Shown here in pieces: positions 47,531-58,695 of a stretch of 64,000 bases of DNA. The stretch comes from Acanthosoma haemorrhoidale (lineage: Eukaryota > Arthropoda > Insecta > Hemiptera > Acanthosomatidae). The notes under the pieces were generated by a model, which did no database searches, was not told the origin of the DNA, and worked only from the letters and a program-made list of their open reading frames with translations. The DNA is taken from NCBI GenBank assembly GCA_930367205.1, contig OV884015.1:34897288-34961287 (forward strand). Reading direction: 5' to 3'. Every line of letters begins with the position of its first letter. Position 1 is the stretch's first letter. The position numbers were made by a program, and so were the translations under genes.

Positions 47531-48660
47531 CTGGAATATCAGGCTGGTAAATAAATTCAAGCGGTGTGTGATTTTATTGTTTCATTACGGCTAAGAAAAC
47601 GTGCGTAAATGACCTCATGTATCTACAGTCCACTAAAGGCCCAAAACATAATAAACATTGTTGTTCAAGGTGTCGTGATGTTTCAACTTCAAACCATACT
47701 GAATTCGGTAAAAACTTAAATCATTTTTAATTACACGTAGTTAATTACTTAATGACCTTTCGTTAAACAATGTTTCGTGGTGTCTCTTTTATTGGCAGCG
47801 CCAGTCAACTTGTAGTATTCGTTATTGGAGAAGTGTGAACGAGAAGACCAGGGGAGAATACTGGGGGGAAGTCACTGAGCGGGGAAATCTGCAGCAATTT
47901 TATAACTAAGCTATGGGTGGGTCCTTTTACTGCGCGTATATGCATTTTAAGGAGTTATTATCCTAAAAACTAACAATATTTTTATGGTTAAAAATGTATA
48001 TAGATGCAACAGGTCACCTAGTCCTCACCTTCGGATTACTTCCTCAGGAGGTGGATTGTAGTGAAATTGCCGATTGTCTTAGAACCGTAAATAAGGCTCG
48101 TCATACTGTGCTTAAGTAGATATAGTGTGATAATAAATAACTAATCATTTTGTTTCGAGATATTGCGTAATAGACCATTAAATTAAAAATCGTTTAAAAT
48201 ACCGCTCTCAAGGAACCAGCATACATACCGAAAGACAGACATAAGACCCCGACCTGAATGAAAGTTAAGCCTCTCTCTTTGGCTTTGGCGAATGTATTTC
48301 GGTTCAGAGAATAAGTATTGATCCTTAAATTAGTTTTTTTGGGGGATCGTGTTGATTGTGCCTTTAATGTTTGTACTCGGCAAAAAGCGGACACAATGGA
48401 TTACGTAAATGGAACCCTGCCAGCTACCCGTCTTCCTCCTGGACTTGGACTTAAATACCAAACTAGAACTTTCTTCCAGGGGAAAGTAACCGAAAGACTC
48501 TTTAAGACATCGTTGCAATTAACTACTATTGGTAGCTGAGCTATTTAAGAGGAATATTCTTCTGAGGCATATATGAGATTTAAAATAATGAATTGATCAG
48601 TTAACCCTGTGGAAACAAGTCTTCAACCCAAGCTCAAAAGGTGAGGCTCACCTTTTAAAC
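47531..48660. other. Mostly AT-rich, no recognised gene
   Basis: A short resemblance to the LINE 3' UTR (cctcaccttcggattac) lies near 48024-48040. Opposed 60-70 codon frames around 48194-48539 have no motif. Confidence 0.35.
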
Positions 48661-48667
48661 AGGTCTT

Positions 48668-48740
48668 CCATCGGTCTGTCTGTGCGTCCTGCGATTATGG
48701 TTGTAAAACTATTCTCATCGAACCGAAATCATAAGGTATA
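48668..48740 (+). repeat. CTGTCTG-type dispersed repeat, copy 4
   Basis: ggtctgtctgtgcgtcctgc, then gattatggttgtaaaact. It parallels the copies near 11745, 13465 and 34435. Confidence 0.35.
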
Positions 48741-48814
48741 TTACACTTTACCCAGCACACTTTGGTCAATGAACAACTGCTGATTAGGTTTGAATAATTT
48801 CGTTGTGGTATAAA

Positions 48815-49500
48815 ACCTTTTTTTTTTATTGTGCTAAAACTACAATATGCCTTATTGGACAATAAGTAATTATGATAAATGTTCTCATTCTACCATGTTT
48901 ACAATTTTCATTCGCTCGCTCATTTACAAACATCGCAGAGACCTCCCAAATCCACATGGTTGTCACTTCACTCGCATGCGAAAGAGGAAGCGGAGACTTG
49001 GGAAGTTCCCCAGCCAAGTCACCGGATACGAGCTAGTATGACAAGAGCACGAGAGCCACAGACGGTCAGGACATGATTGGAGAAACTGGCCGTTGCCAGG
49101 GCTACTACTGTCACGTATTTATAGCAGGTCACGTGACAACTGCCGCTTTAATCTCCGAGGAGTTTTATAGGGAAGGGTGGTGCAGTGTAATGACTGTGCC
49201 GGGGGATATGAGTGGTTTGATAGGTCACTATGGAATTTCATGTACTTGGAAGGGATGAGTTTAAGAATGTAGGGTATATTAACATCATTGTGAAGGGTTT
49301 TGTTTGCTGACGTAATTAGGGGCATCAACTATTGTTCTCAGGACTTTTGATTGAAAGGATTGGATGAGCTTGATGTTCGACTTGTTTGCTGTCCCCCATA
49401 GCTCTATTCCGTATGTCCAGATTGGCTTAAGTATAAGTTTTTAGAGTAGTAATTTATTTTCTATTGGTGATATACAACTAAAACAGAAGTAATCTAGCCA
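48815..49500 (-). mobile_element. Jockey-type LINE 3' end, best-preserved copy
   Basis: On the minus strand from 49500: SPIENKLLL, a stop, then KLILKPIWTYGIELWGTANK, SNIKLIQSFQSKVLRTIVDA and PNYVSKQ. After a frameshift follow TLHNDVNIPYILKLIPSKY and the C-terminal end TPRRLKRQLSRDLL, with the stop at 49119-49121. The 3' UTR runs to an AATAAA-type tail complementing the T run at about 48821-48830. The + copy at 37955-38440 shares this 3' end in opposite orientation. The catalytic part of RT is missing. Confidence 0.88.
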
Positions 49501-49533
49501 TAATATATTGCTTGATATAAAAAATATGAATAC

Positions 49534-49555
49534 ACCATATATATATATATATGGT
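49534..49555. repeat. Perfect AT palindrome
   Basis: An (AT)n core flanked by acc and ggt forms a perfect 22-bp palindrome. Confidence 0.8.
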
Positions 49556-52500
49556 AATGTGGCCCATTGGGCCTAAGAACTTGCTTGTGTCAAAGGAGGC
49601 ATGCAGAAGGCAAGAGTAAAGTTTGTTATATTCTCCTACAAAGCATGAAAACTACTAGTAGAATGTAAGATATGAAGCAATAGTTTGTAAAGGACTGCTA
49701 GGCCTGGAAACTACAAGTAAAGCAGGCTGATGAGGACTGCTAGGCCTATCGAAGAAGAAGAAGTTTATAAAATACTAGTCAGACTTTATTGACCTTTCCA
49801 CCGGCATTTTCGAGTGTGACCTGTAACTGCAGCTGTCTTAAACTGCAATGTATACAGAATAGACGTGGCATGGGAATTGTATTTATTTATAATATTGTAA
49901 AGGGAAACGCACAAAGATTTCTTGACAATTATCAATGTAGCTACTATAAGTTAGTAAAAAGTGTTCATAAAGAAAAAGGATAATATTCCGTATAAACATT
50001 TTCATAAAACCTTAGATCACAGGTCCTTAATTAAATAGTGTTTGTTAAAAAACCAATTGGGAATGCGTTTCTGTTTAATCACGGTTTTGACTATTTCAGA
50101 AAAGATGACAATCAGACTGATCGCTGACTTCTAAGGCAGTTCTGAGCTTAGCTTTCCTCCCATTGGTATAATCAATATATCAAGAACAAATATATGTTGT
50201 TGTTTTTACTTCATCATGTTTTATCAATATCAACTTGTATGTTTTTTTTGTTTATTATAAATTCTAAAGATACGGAATTCAGTTTACTATGGACAGTGTT
50301 ACACGCAATGTTGACAACGATCAAAGCCCTGCATCGTACTGCTACTCACAAAACACAAGATAAATCATTTGGAATGGTATAATTTGGTTCATAGTAGTAA
50401 AAAACAACTCTTTCCTGAAAGAAACTGGAAATAGTTTTTCTTTGAAAAAAGGTCAAATTCCGACGTGCACGAAAACGGATGAGCTCTTGGAACGAAATAT
50501 TTTATTAGAATAATAGTCACCACTTTCTCCTGGAAGCAATCTCTTCGGTGCGTGCCCATGTTTTTGGTAAGCACCTTACTCATTGATGGAACAGTTACTT
50601 TTTAATCAAGCAAAAAAAGGTTCCTTTCATAATCTCCGTGATTCTCCACCGATTTGGAACATAACAGCTACATCTTTTAAAAGAATGTAGAAAGTAATTG
50701 ATTGGAATATTTAATGTAAACGCAATGAGTTCATCATGTAAAGTGAGGTAGATACAGTTGCATAAGATGCAAACAACTTAATTAGCATTTAATGATGAAA
50801 TTCGTTTCAACTTGTAAGTCTTAAATTTAAATGTCTTCATTACAGAGCTTTAATTTTAAAGGGAATTCTCAGAAATATAAATGAGAGTTTTTTTTTTAAT
50901 TCAAAGCTCTTTATTTTATTTGATATCTGCGTTGTTATATGGCGAAATATGAGTAAAGAATTGACGGATATCATTACTTTATGTTGATTGTGAATGTCTA
51001 GTTTCGTTAATAATTACCGTAGGTAGGCGATTATATTTTTATCATTTTTGTATTAGGATATTTTTAGAAAGAGAAATTTTTTTAAAGTAAAATGGACGTG
51101 TTAAAAATTAAATTATGATAACAGTAATGAAAATGGTATAAGGGGCAGAATATGCTTATAAAGAATGTTTAATGTGATCTGCCACTGACAAGTGATCCTT
51201 TTAAGGAGTTATTCCGTGTGACAAACGGATCAACTGTCAGATGTTGAAGGTATAAATAAGGCTGGTGGAAAAACAAATAGGAACTGTGTTCCTCCTCTTA
51301 CATGGATTCTGCCCAAGCTAACAATGAACGCGGCACTAACTAGCTGGACGCGGATACCACACCTCCTGGGTTCATTACGTATTATTGCGATGTATTATTG
51401 ATAATTCTAAATGCCCTTGAGCCTGCCTACTGTTTGCGTTGGACATTAAAATCCACAGTGAGTTTATCATTAACATGCCATAGAAGCAGTTAAATTCAAT
51501 ATTCTAGCTCTTTAGAATATACTTTTGAAGGAAGTTAAGGCCAAGTTTTCATAAGTGCTAGTAAGCGGTAAGCTCGCGACATGATGCCATTTAGAGCGTA
51601 GGTACTTTTACAAATGTGTAGCCTTAGCAACAAATAAATATATCAGCGTCTATACAAAACAAAACAACTTCTAACATATATATAAATATAGAATGATATA
51701 TAGAAACATATATCAACAGATGATGATTTTAAAAGTTCTTCCCCCAGAGATGTTATTTCATTCTGTTTTGTTTTGCCCATTTTTACCAGATATTTATTCT
51801 TCCAAAGCCTATAGAACAGAGTAATAATTATCACATGAAAACATCCCTAGAGATGTAGGAAGAAAAATGAAACTACATCTACTTTTTAGTAGTAGTATCT
51901 GTTTAATACTACTAAAAATGATGGAAAGATTCAAACCATAAAAACTGTTATATCGGCAAAGAAAGGTGACCTCCCTGGTAAAAGATAGTCGATGGACATA
52001 TTTTCGCTGAAAAGTTTCTCTGCAGAGAAAGGTAGAAATGAATATTTAAAAAAAATCGAGAGAAATTCTTTTTTATTTTATTTTTACCTTTTGAATTGGA
52101 GTCGTGCATGTCTTTGTACCAAAGCTACATGCATTGATAAGCACAAAGGAGAGTTGACTTGAAAGGTGAGTAAAGAAGAATGAAGCTGTTGTTTCGTACT
52201 TATTGAAGTAATGTTTAGAAGTATTTTTTTTTTTTTTTTTTTTAGAAATACATTCAATCTAATATTTAAAACGTTCATGTGAATAGAAAATTCATTTACA
52301 ATTAAAGTATACTAAAGAGAATACAAAAATGTCTGTATTGTGTATAAATGGTGTAGCGACCGCTAACTACATAAGGTAAATCTATTGTATATATATTGTA
52401 AGCAAACGTAAATAACATGAACTAAATGTATTCTAGACAAAATCTAAATAACATGAACAAATATAAATCATTGTAAATGTGAAGCAATAAAAGGCGGAGG

Positions 52501-52590
52501 CCAACTAAGTCACACGAGACGGGTCACCAGCTGTCAGTCGCAGGTACCTCACCACATGGGTTGTCAGCCCTCCCAGTAGACAAGGCTGGA
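49556..52590. other. AT-rich stretch without recognised genes
   Basis: ggactgctaggcct occurs twice about 42 bp apart (near 49693 and 49735). A T run lies at 52224-52243. The open frames of about 60 codons have no motif. Confidence 0.4.
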
Positions 52591-52880
52591 TAGGGTACTT
52601 AAGGCGGGATCCTAGCCCTAAAAAATAGTCTCTCGTGACCTCTACTCGTGACGAGTGGCTTCCGCTCGAACTCTGAAAACTTGACTAATTCTTTATGAAA
52701 AACCTCTGTACCTCTTTCTCTTGAACATAGTGGATTGTCGGGGCACATACCTATCAATATAGAGTCAGATAGTAACGCCGTCATGAAACGATTGTCCAGG
52801 TTATAAACTCAAACAATCCTCACTTGTCACCAGGGATAGGGTGACCAGGCACCCCCCTAGTGACGACCCGACAAATGGTA
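52590..52880 (-). repeat. Unclassified repeat, copy 2
   Basis: On the minus strand ggtcgtcactagg, acctggacaatcgtttcatg, actatctgactctatattga and tatgtgccccgaca match 43560-43745. Beyond the shared part a 61-codon frame (52599-52784) ends KLVTS-like as in PLVTSRGHERLFFRARIPP; only its first third is shared with copy 1. The class of element is unknown. Confidence 0.65.
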
Positions 52881-52884
52881 TAGC

Positions 52885-55800
52885 AGGTATGTCTAGCAAC
52901 TCAAGATTGCAGATATTTATAAGATTGAATTTGTTCAGATCGAAAAGGCGTGACCATAGACCGAATCTTATATAATAAATCGATAAAAACAACACTTTTT
53001 ATGGTTTCAAACCCACAATAGTGCTCAAACCAGTGCTAACTAACATAATAGCTTATTGCATAATCATTTGAAAAGATTTAAACTATCTTACAATCCATAC
53101 GTGACGACCAAACTTGAAACATTTACAATAAGACTGCCTTTAACGAGAACAACGAAGATATACTTACAGAAGCCATTATATTGAAATGTAATACTTGGCC
53201 AACGCAATAGAATACACTTTCTAGCAAATATAGAACTGTATCATTAAAATTTGTAAATGCGATGCCCAGTGAGTAGAAATAATGAGGAACGGTGTCCTCT
53301 CAGTTCCATCCGGAAAATTTGATTGTTACTTGAAGCAAGGATTAGCGGATCAGGTCTGAAACATCGATGCGCAGGTAATGAATCATATGTAGAGTGGCAA
53401 AATCCTGGGTCAACTTTTAAAGTGATCCGGACTACGGATTCTTCAATAATTTTTACCTTCAGTTATACTGACTGACACCTAACTGTGACAATCCAAGACC
53501 TTCTTAAAGGTCAGCAGAAAAGTACTCTCACTTTTAAAAGTTAAAGGAAAGCATACCGAAAGAGGAAGTTGACTTTAGGAAGTAAGGAAGTTCCGAATAG
53601 TCAGGAAATAACAATAAGGAGTTCAATATTTCACAAAACCAAGCTTTTATTGGAGCGTTTGAGGTTAAATATACATCTGTTCCATGTGAATCTTCCGAGA
53701 TTTTTCTTCCTTATGGTTGGGTTTTTGTATGTTCTAGCTGAGTTGAATTAAGTAACATCTCTATCTTAGTTTTGAACTCTATAAGCCTTGGGTTTTAACT
53801 ACCTACATTTTACACAACAGAAATGTTTATCACAAAACCATGCCACCAAATAGATTAGCTCGTTATCACTGAAATCTGTGAAGATCGGACGGGTATCCTG
53901 AAGTAACATATACTTGTAGATAGAAGGCTTCTTGCACACATCGTGGCCTACGAACCATTCTACCATAAGCATGGGGCTAGGGTACCACCAGCTGTCTCGG
54001 TATGAATATTTCTCGTAGAGCAAGATTTGAAAACATATAAATAATTAAATATCTATATTTAGTTATTAATATTCATAAATTAATACAAGATATTTTATTA
54101 CAAGCAGGCCTGCATATGTTATACAATACCACTTATATACTTTTCACATTTTTTTTTAAAGGCTTTCGGTTAGTAACTAACACACTGTCAGGTTTTACCG
54201 AATTACGATTGCGATTGATAATTCACTGTTTCTAAAGAGAGTTGAAACCCTTAATCGATTTACCCTTAATGTCATAGATATCCTGAATTCAACTGGGATT
54301 AAATAGGCGGTTTGATGAAATCAAATATTTTTTTGTTTTTTTTCATCTAAGATAACTTAACATCTGAAATAAATTTTAGCATTCTGATGCACATCTTTCT
54401 TGTTAATCACTTCAATAGCTGTATAACTTACCTCATTGTGATGAAAATTCAGCTTAGGGATGCCAGTTCACGTCTCAATTTACCTAATGAATAAAATATC
54501 CTTTTTTTCTAATAATCCTTATATAACATCGCATTAGTAACAATGAATATTTGCGACAACAGTGTCTACTAAACCTGTAGGTTCAAGGCAATTCTTCTGG
54601 TTATTTGTCAAGCAGTAAAGTGCCGGACGGGTTAATGGTACATTATCGCACTACTTGCAGTCTGGTCTGTCGAGATTGAGAAACAGGTACATATGGGTAC
54701 AGACGATTATGTACTATTCTTCCATAGGCAAAGGCAATCACAAGCGATTGCTATGGGGTCAATTTATTAAGTGTTACCTAACATCTGTTTTTGTCGTTTA
54801 TGGCTGTTTCTTTATCGGTGACACAAGACCCATCCCGCGGAATTTTCTCCTGGCAGTATATCGGGGTATTTATGGATATTGACTTATGGTTTGTAATTAC
54901 ATATAAATACCTTCAATACAATGTGACAAGATAAATTTATGAGGATATGAATGTCTGTTTAATGTGAACTTTTTTTACTTATTTTTATATTTACTGCATA
55001 TTTTTCTATGACTCTGTTGGTGAGCCCTAGCTTCATCTGAGACCTATAGCTTTGCTAGCAAGTATTGATTACACATAGGAGGAAACAACTAAATATATAC
55101 CCCAATCCGAATGGATCAAATATATTATCCCGTGCCTGCAAGCCAAGTTGCCACTATCTCTCTTCGAACGTTGAAGAGTGAAGATTTTATACTGTAGATC
55201 CACTCCATTTTAACGTCAATGAATAATTGGTGTAAGTCTTGAAAATAATTTTCTTAATATTAGTTCATAAGAGGAAGTAGAGACCGCCACGCTGGTCCGT
55301 CAGCCGCGTCACCGAATACAACCCAGTGGAATACGAGTATAAGTAAAATAAATCTCTTAAAGATATTTATGGTAGGGAACAGGCCTATCGAGATAAGCTG
55401 CCGTTGTTGGTTAGATGCGTCATTGTCAGGTAGTAAGTAGAAATGTTTTGGAATATATATGTTTGAATTTCGGAAAGATTGGATGACGACTGCTGCCGCA
55501 GTAACCGCTTCAGCGTGTCGTGGAAACCACGGCTCACTTTAAATAAGGTATGTGCCCGCATCACGGGCCATGGGAAAATCTCGTTTTGGGATAACGATTT
55601 TAGGTAAGGGCAAAAAAAAAGGAAACCAGTGAACACCAAAACGTAATAGAAAATAAAAACGGGAGAAAGAGTTATGTTAAATATATAAGAAAAGGAGGTA
55701 AATTTAAATACAGAAAAGGAGTGAAGATATTTAATTGAATTCGCCACGACTGCCACAAGAGAAAGTATTGTAAGATTATGACCTACAGTAAAATATTTTA

Positions 55801-56349
55801 CCAACCTGATTGTTTTGCAGATTAATAAACTTTTAATGCCACTCTACTTGTCTCCGCTTGAAATAAATAAGATGTTTTCATAAGTTGCTTATATAAGGAC
55901 AACAGAACGTAGGACTCCTATCAAATAGCCATTAGACAAACGAATGGCTAAATGCCAAGATTGTTAACAGTGTAGTGTAAGTCTGGCTTCTTGACAAATA
56001 TTTGTCTATAGGATGAAAGTGGTGTGAGAAATGTCCGCTTAAAAACACATATTGTTACATTCAAGCGTGCTAAATAGTAATATTTAGTAATAATCTGCCA
56101 TAAGTGCAAAGCGAAAATGTTCAGTGCACTATTGACCCTGGACTATTGTGAAGAGCATCCAGCAAGCTAACATTCACCAGAGACCTTTTTATGACATGAC
56201 CTATCTTTCCGAAAGCAAAGAAGATGCGTCCTTCGTCCAGTTACCTTTCACGTTACGATCTTTCACGTTAAGAAAGTAACGGTGTTAATTTACCTGACAC
56301 ACATTTTTACCAGCTACGCCACAAGTGATTGTCTGTTCCAAAAAAAAAA
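52885..56349. other. AT-rich stretch with one long unassigned frame
   Basis: Apart from the minus-strand frame at 55385-55804, no feature is supported. Small GC-richer patches near 54590-54680 and 55280-55330 have no recognised content. Confidence 0.35.
55385..55804 (-). other. Unrecognised 139-codon open frame
   Basis: After the LINE ORF this is the longest open frame. It starts at TTG, and internal ATG codons are available only in the second half. The first 70 residues are strongly hydrophobic (ILSLVAVVANSI, IFNITLSPVFIFYYVLVFTG, FLFF) and could form two membrane segments. The rest is polar and basic (HDTLKRLLRQQSSSNLSEIQ). It recalls no family I can name. A chance frame is quite possible in DNA of this length; a decayed receptor-like exon is the other option. 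Confidence 0.15.
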
Positions 56350-56513
56350 GGAAAATTGATTTTAAAATTCATTAAATAATAACATTTAAGTCAATAAACT
56401 ACCAGAATATGGAGAGTTGATTTTTCAATAATCAACGTATATCAACTCTACATATTCTGGTAGTTTATTGACTTAAATGTTATTAATTAATGAATTTTTA
56501 AAATCGATTTTCC
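56350..56513. mobile_element. Foldback/MITE-like element with about 72-bp inverted arms
   Basis: 56350-56421 and 56441-56513 are near-perfect reverse complements, joined by about 19 bp. The ends are ggaaaattgatttta and its complement. There is no coding capacity. Such long arms with almost no spacer are typical of foldback MITEs; no target duplication could be defined. Confidence 0.85.
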
Positions 56514-58550
56514 CCAATTTAATGTAGTCTATACTGATTTCCACAATTTATAACAAGAGGATATGAAGGAAAAAAAAATTTTGATAATTGAATGTATTTT
56601 TGGCCTTGCCCACCCCAGTCATTTTGAAAAGTAATGAACCTAGTACTGTGATATTGTTTGATTTGTTGCAAATATGTTCATTACCTTAGAAGCTTAGATT
56701 CACTCACATGTACAATTGCCAGTGGATCCCAATTAAAAGATTATTTTGTATTTATTTACACATTTTGTGTATTTTATATGAATTTTTAATCTGCGTATTA
56801 ATACAATTACAAAATTTGATACCTGATAATTACGATTACCTTCACTCAAGAGGGAGTAGGTAGCTTGGCCATTGTTTCTTCATGTTGATGATTTATGACT
56901 GATAGTTATTGTGTAGTGGGTTGGAGTTGAACGGTAGTAATTAGTGATACTTTTTTTGAACTTTAAATTTGGCTGTATCTAATACCATGGTGGTACATTC
57001 TAGTCTACAAGCAAGGAGTAATTGGACATATAGAAAAGCGCAATAGCAATTTTAAAGAAAACTTATTACAAGACCACATTCACTTTTTTCTAGGTTTGTC
57101 TTTTTAATTTATAAGACCCTGTATGTTTCAAAACTAATGGTTAGGACTTGCGAATTATATACAGCTAGAGAATAAGATGTGATTATCCCGAAATCAAATA
57201 TTTTGAACAGAATCACCCAAAGCTGAGTTCAAGTGACCCAAGTTAAGCTGCAGACTCTGACGTTCTCTCACACTCAAATTAAAAATATAGATAGGGTGGA
57301 AACTTGTCGATAACACGTGCTTCCTGCACTTAGATTGGGTACTAACACGTAAGGTCACATCGAATATTCTTACAATTAAATACAAATTGATCCTATAAAG
57401 TTGCCCAGAGCAATCAATATTAACTTAAATAGAATTTTCACTACCAATTCATTATCATATTTTTTTAGTAGCCTTAATATTTTTTTTTATTTTTCAAAAC
57501 CTTGAACCCATACATATACACCCCTATCTTGGTTCATCTGCTCGACTTTGTGGGCTTTCTTATTGTATTTTGTCCTATCATACCTACTAGAGACATGAAA
57601 ATTTACAGGGCTGATCCGACGGTAGGAAAAAAATTTCCAAATCATTAAACGGTTATTAATTATTTGTTAATAAAAGATACAAGTATGTTTTATCATATTG
57701 AGCAGGGTATCAAATTAAAGATCTCGTTGCATTTGTAGAGCTGTGATTAGAACCAATTCAAGTGATAAAGAACGTCATTAAATTCGTGTTTGCAACTATT
57801 TGAAGCCGTAACAAAATCTGCCACTATCGTTACTACCGTTTTATATGCCCTGCCTACGAGACAATCGCGGCTGGAGAGTTCTTAATTGAAGTTCTATAAA
57901 ATAATATTATTAATTAACATAAGCATTATAGACTCTCATGATGATTAGGTATATGATGCGTTTGACTATTTCTTTATGTTGATATCGATCGAAAAATTCA
58001 TAATCCGCTTTTATTATTGTTTTTGTTTACTTCGTATTTTAATATATCACGGGAACTTTTCATCTTCTTTACCCCTCTTGTAATAATTCTGATATTTTTT
58101 GTTTCAATCTTAAGCAGGTACATAGGCCCTTCATTATTTATGAGATTACACATTATTTTAACGTTATATATTTTTTTTTTTTGGTCAGTTAAAAACTTTT
58201 ACTCGTTCGTGTGATTCTTAGGCAACAATGTCCCAGAATAAAGGTTTTTTTTTTCTTTAATTTTTATTTAATCATTCATCATTGGCCACTAATGTGGTAA
58301 ACTCTATTCTGTGATAAGAAGATTTTTTCTAGGTTTTAGGAATAATACGGTCAAATTATACAGACTTTTCGATGGTTTTGTGCTCAGAGTTGGTAGACTT
58401 GTTTTTTTTCAAAAACTTTAATGTCAGAGTAGATTTTTTTATCCCCCCGCTCAACTTAATCGACATAAGGTATGCACTTGCGCTAACCGGATCTCTACCA
58501 TGATGTATTCCGACATCACTGCGCATATTAAATGTCCCCTCTAGCATTGA
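56514..58550. other. AT-rich, no recognised gene
   Basis: It contains copy 3 of the dispersed GGTATCAAATTAAAG repeat at 57705-57813. Nothing else is supported. Confidence 0.4.
57705..57813 (+). repeat. Dispersed GGTATCAAATTAAAG repeat, copy 3
   Basis: gggtatcaaattaaagatct, then cgtgtttgcaactatttgaa and gccgtaaca. It parallels 40227-40351. Confidence 0.6.
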
Positions 58551-58695
58551 GCAAATGCAAAACGGGCTTAGGAAGGTTACGGTGGCGGCGGTGCCCTGGT
58601 ACTGGAGGAGGCCGGGAGTTGCCGAAGACTTCCGAACAGACCTGAGAGGGGGGACTTCTTTCGCTGCTGGAGACCAGTCAGCCGAGATGGTCTAG
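58540..58695 (+). mobile_element. Possible LINE C-terminal remnant (GC-rich block)
   Basis: On + one frame gives SIEQMQNGLRKVTVAAVPWY, then WRRPGVAEDFRTDLRGGTSF and a stop at TAG (58693-58695). The layout QN...R.....VPWY.R.......DL recalls the post-RT region of jockey/R1-type elements (QxK..R...NAPWY.RN...H.DL). The block is far GC-richer than its flanks. Similarity is short, so the call is tentative. Confidence 0.3.

Noticed and set aside
48826..49328. Overlapping 61-69 codon frames on both strands
   Set aside because: Only the minus frame ending at 49119 (LINE ORF2 tail) is meaningful; the others are shadows in the 3' UTR.
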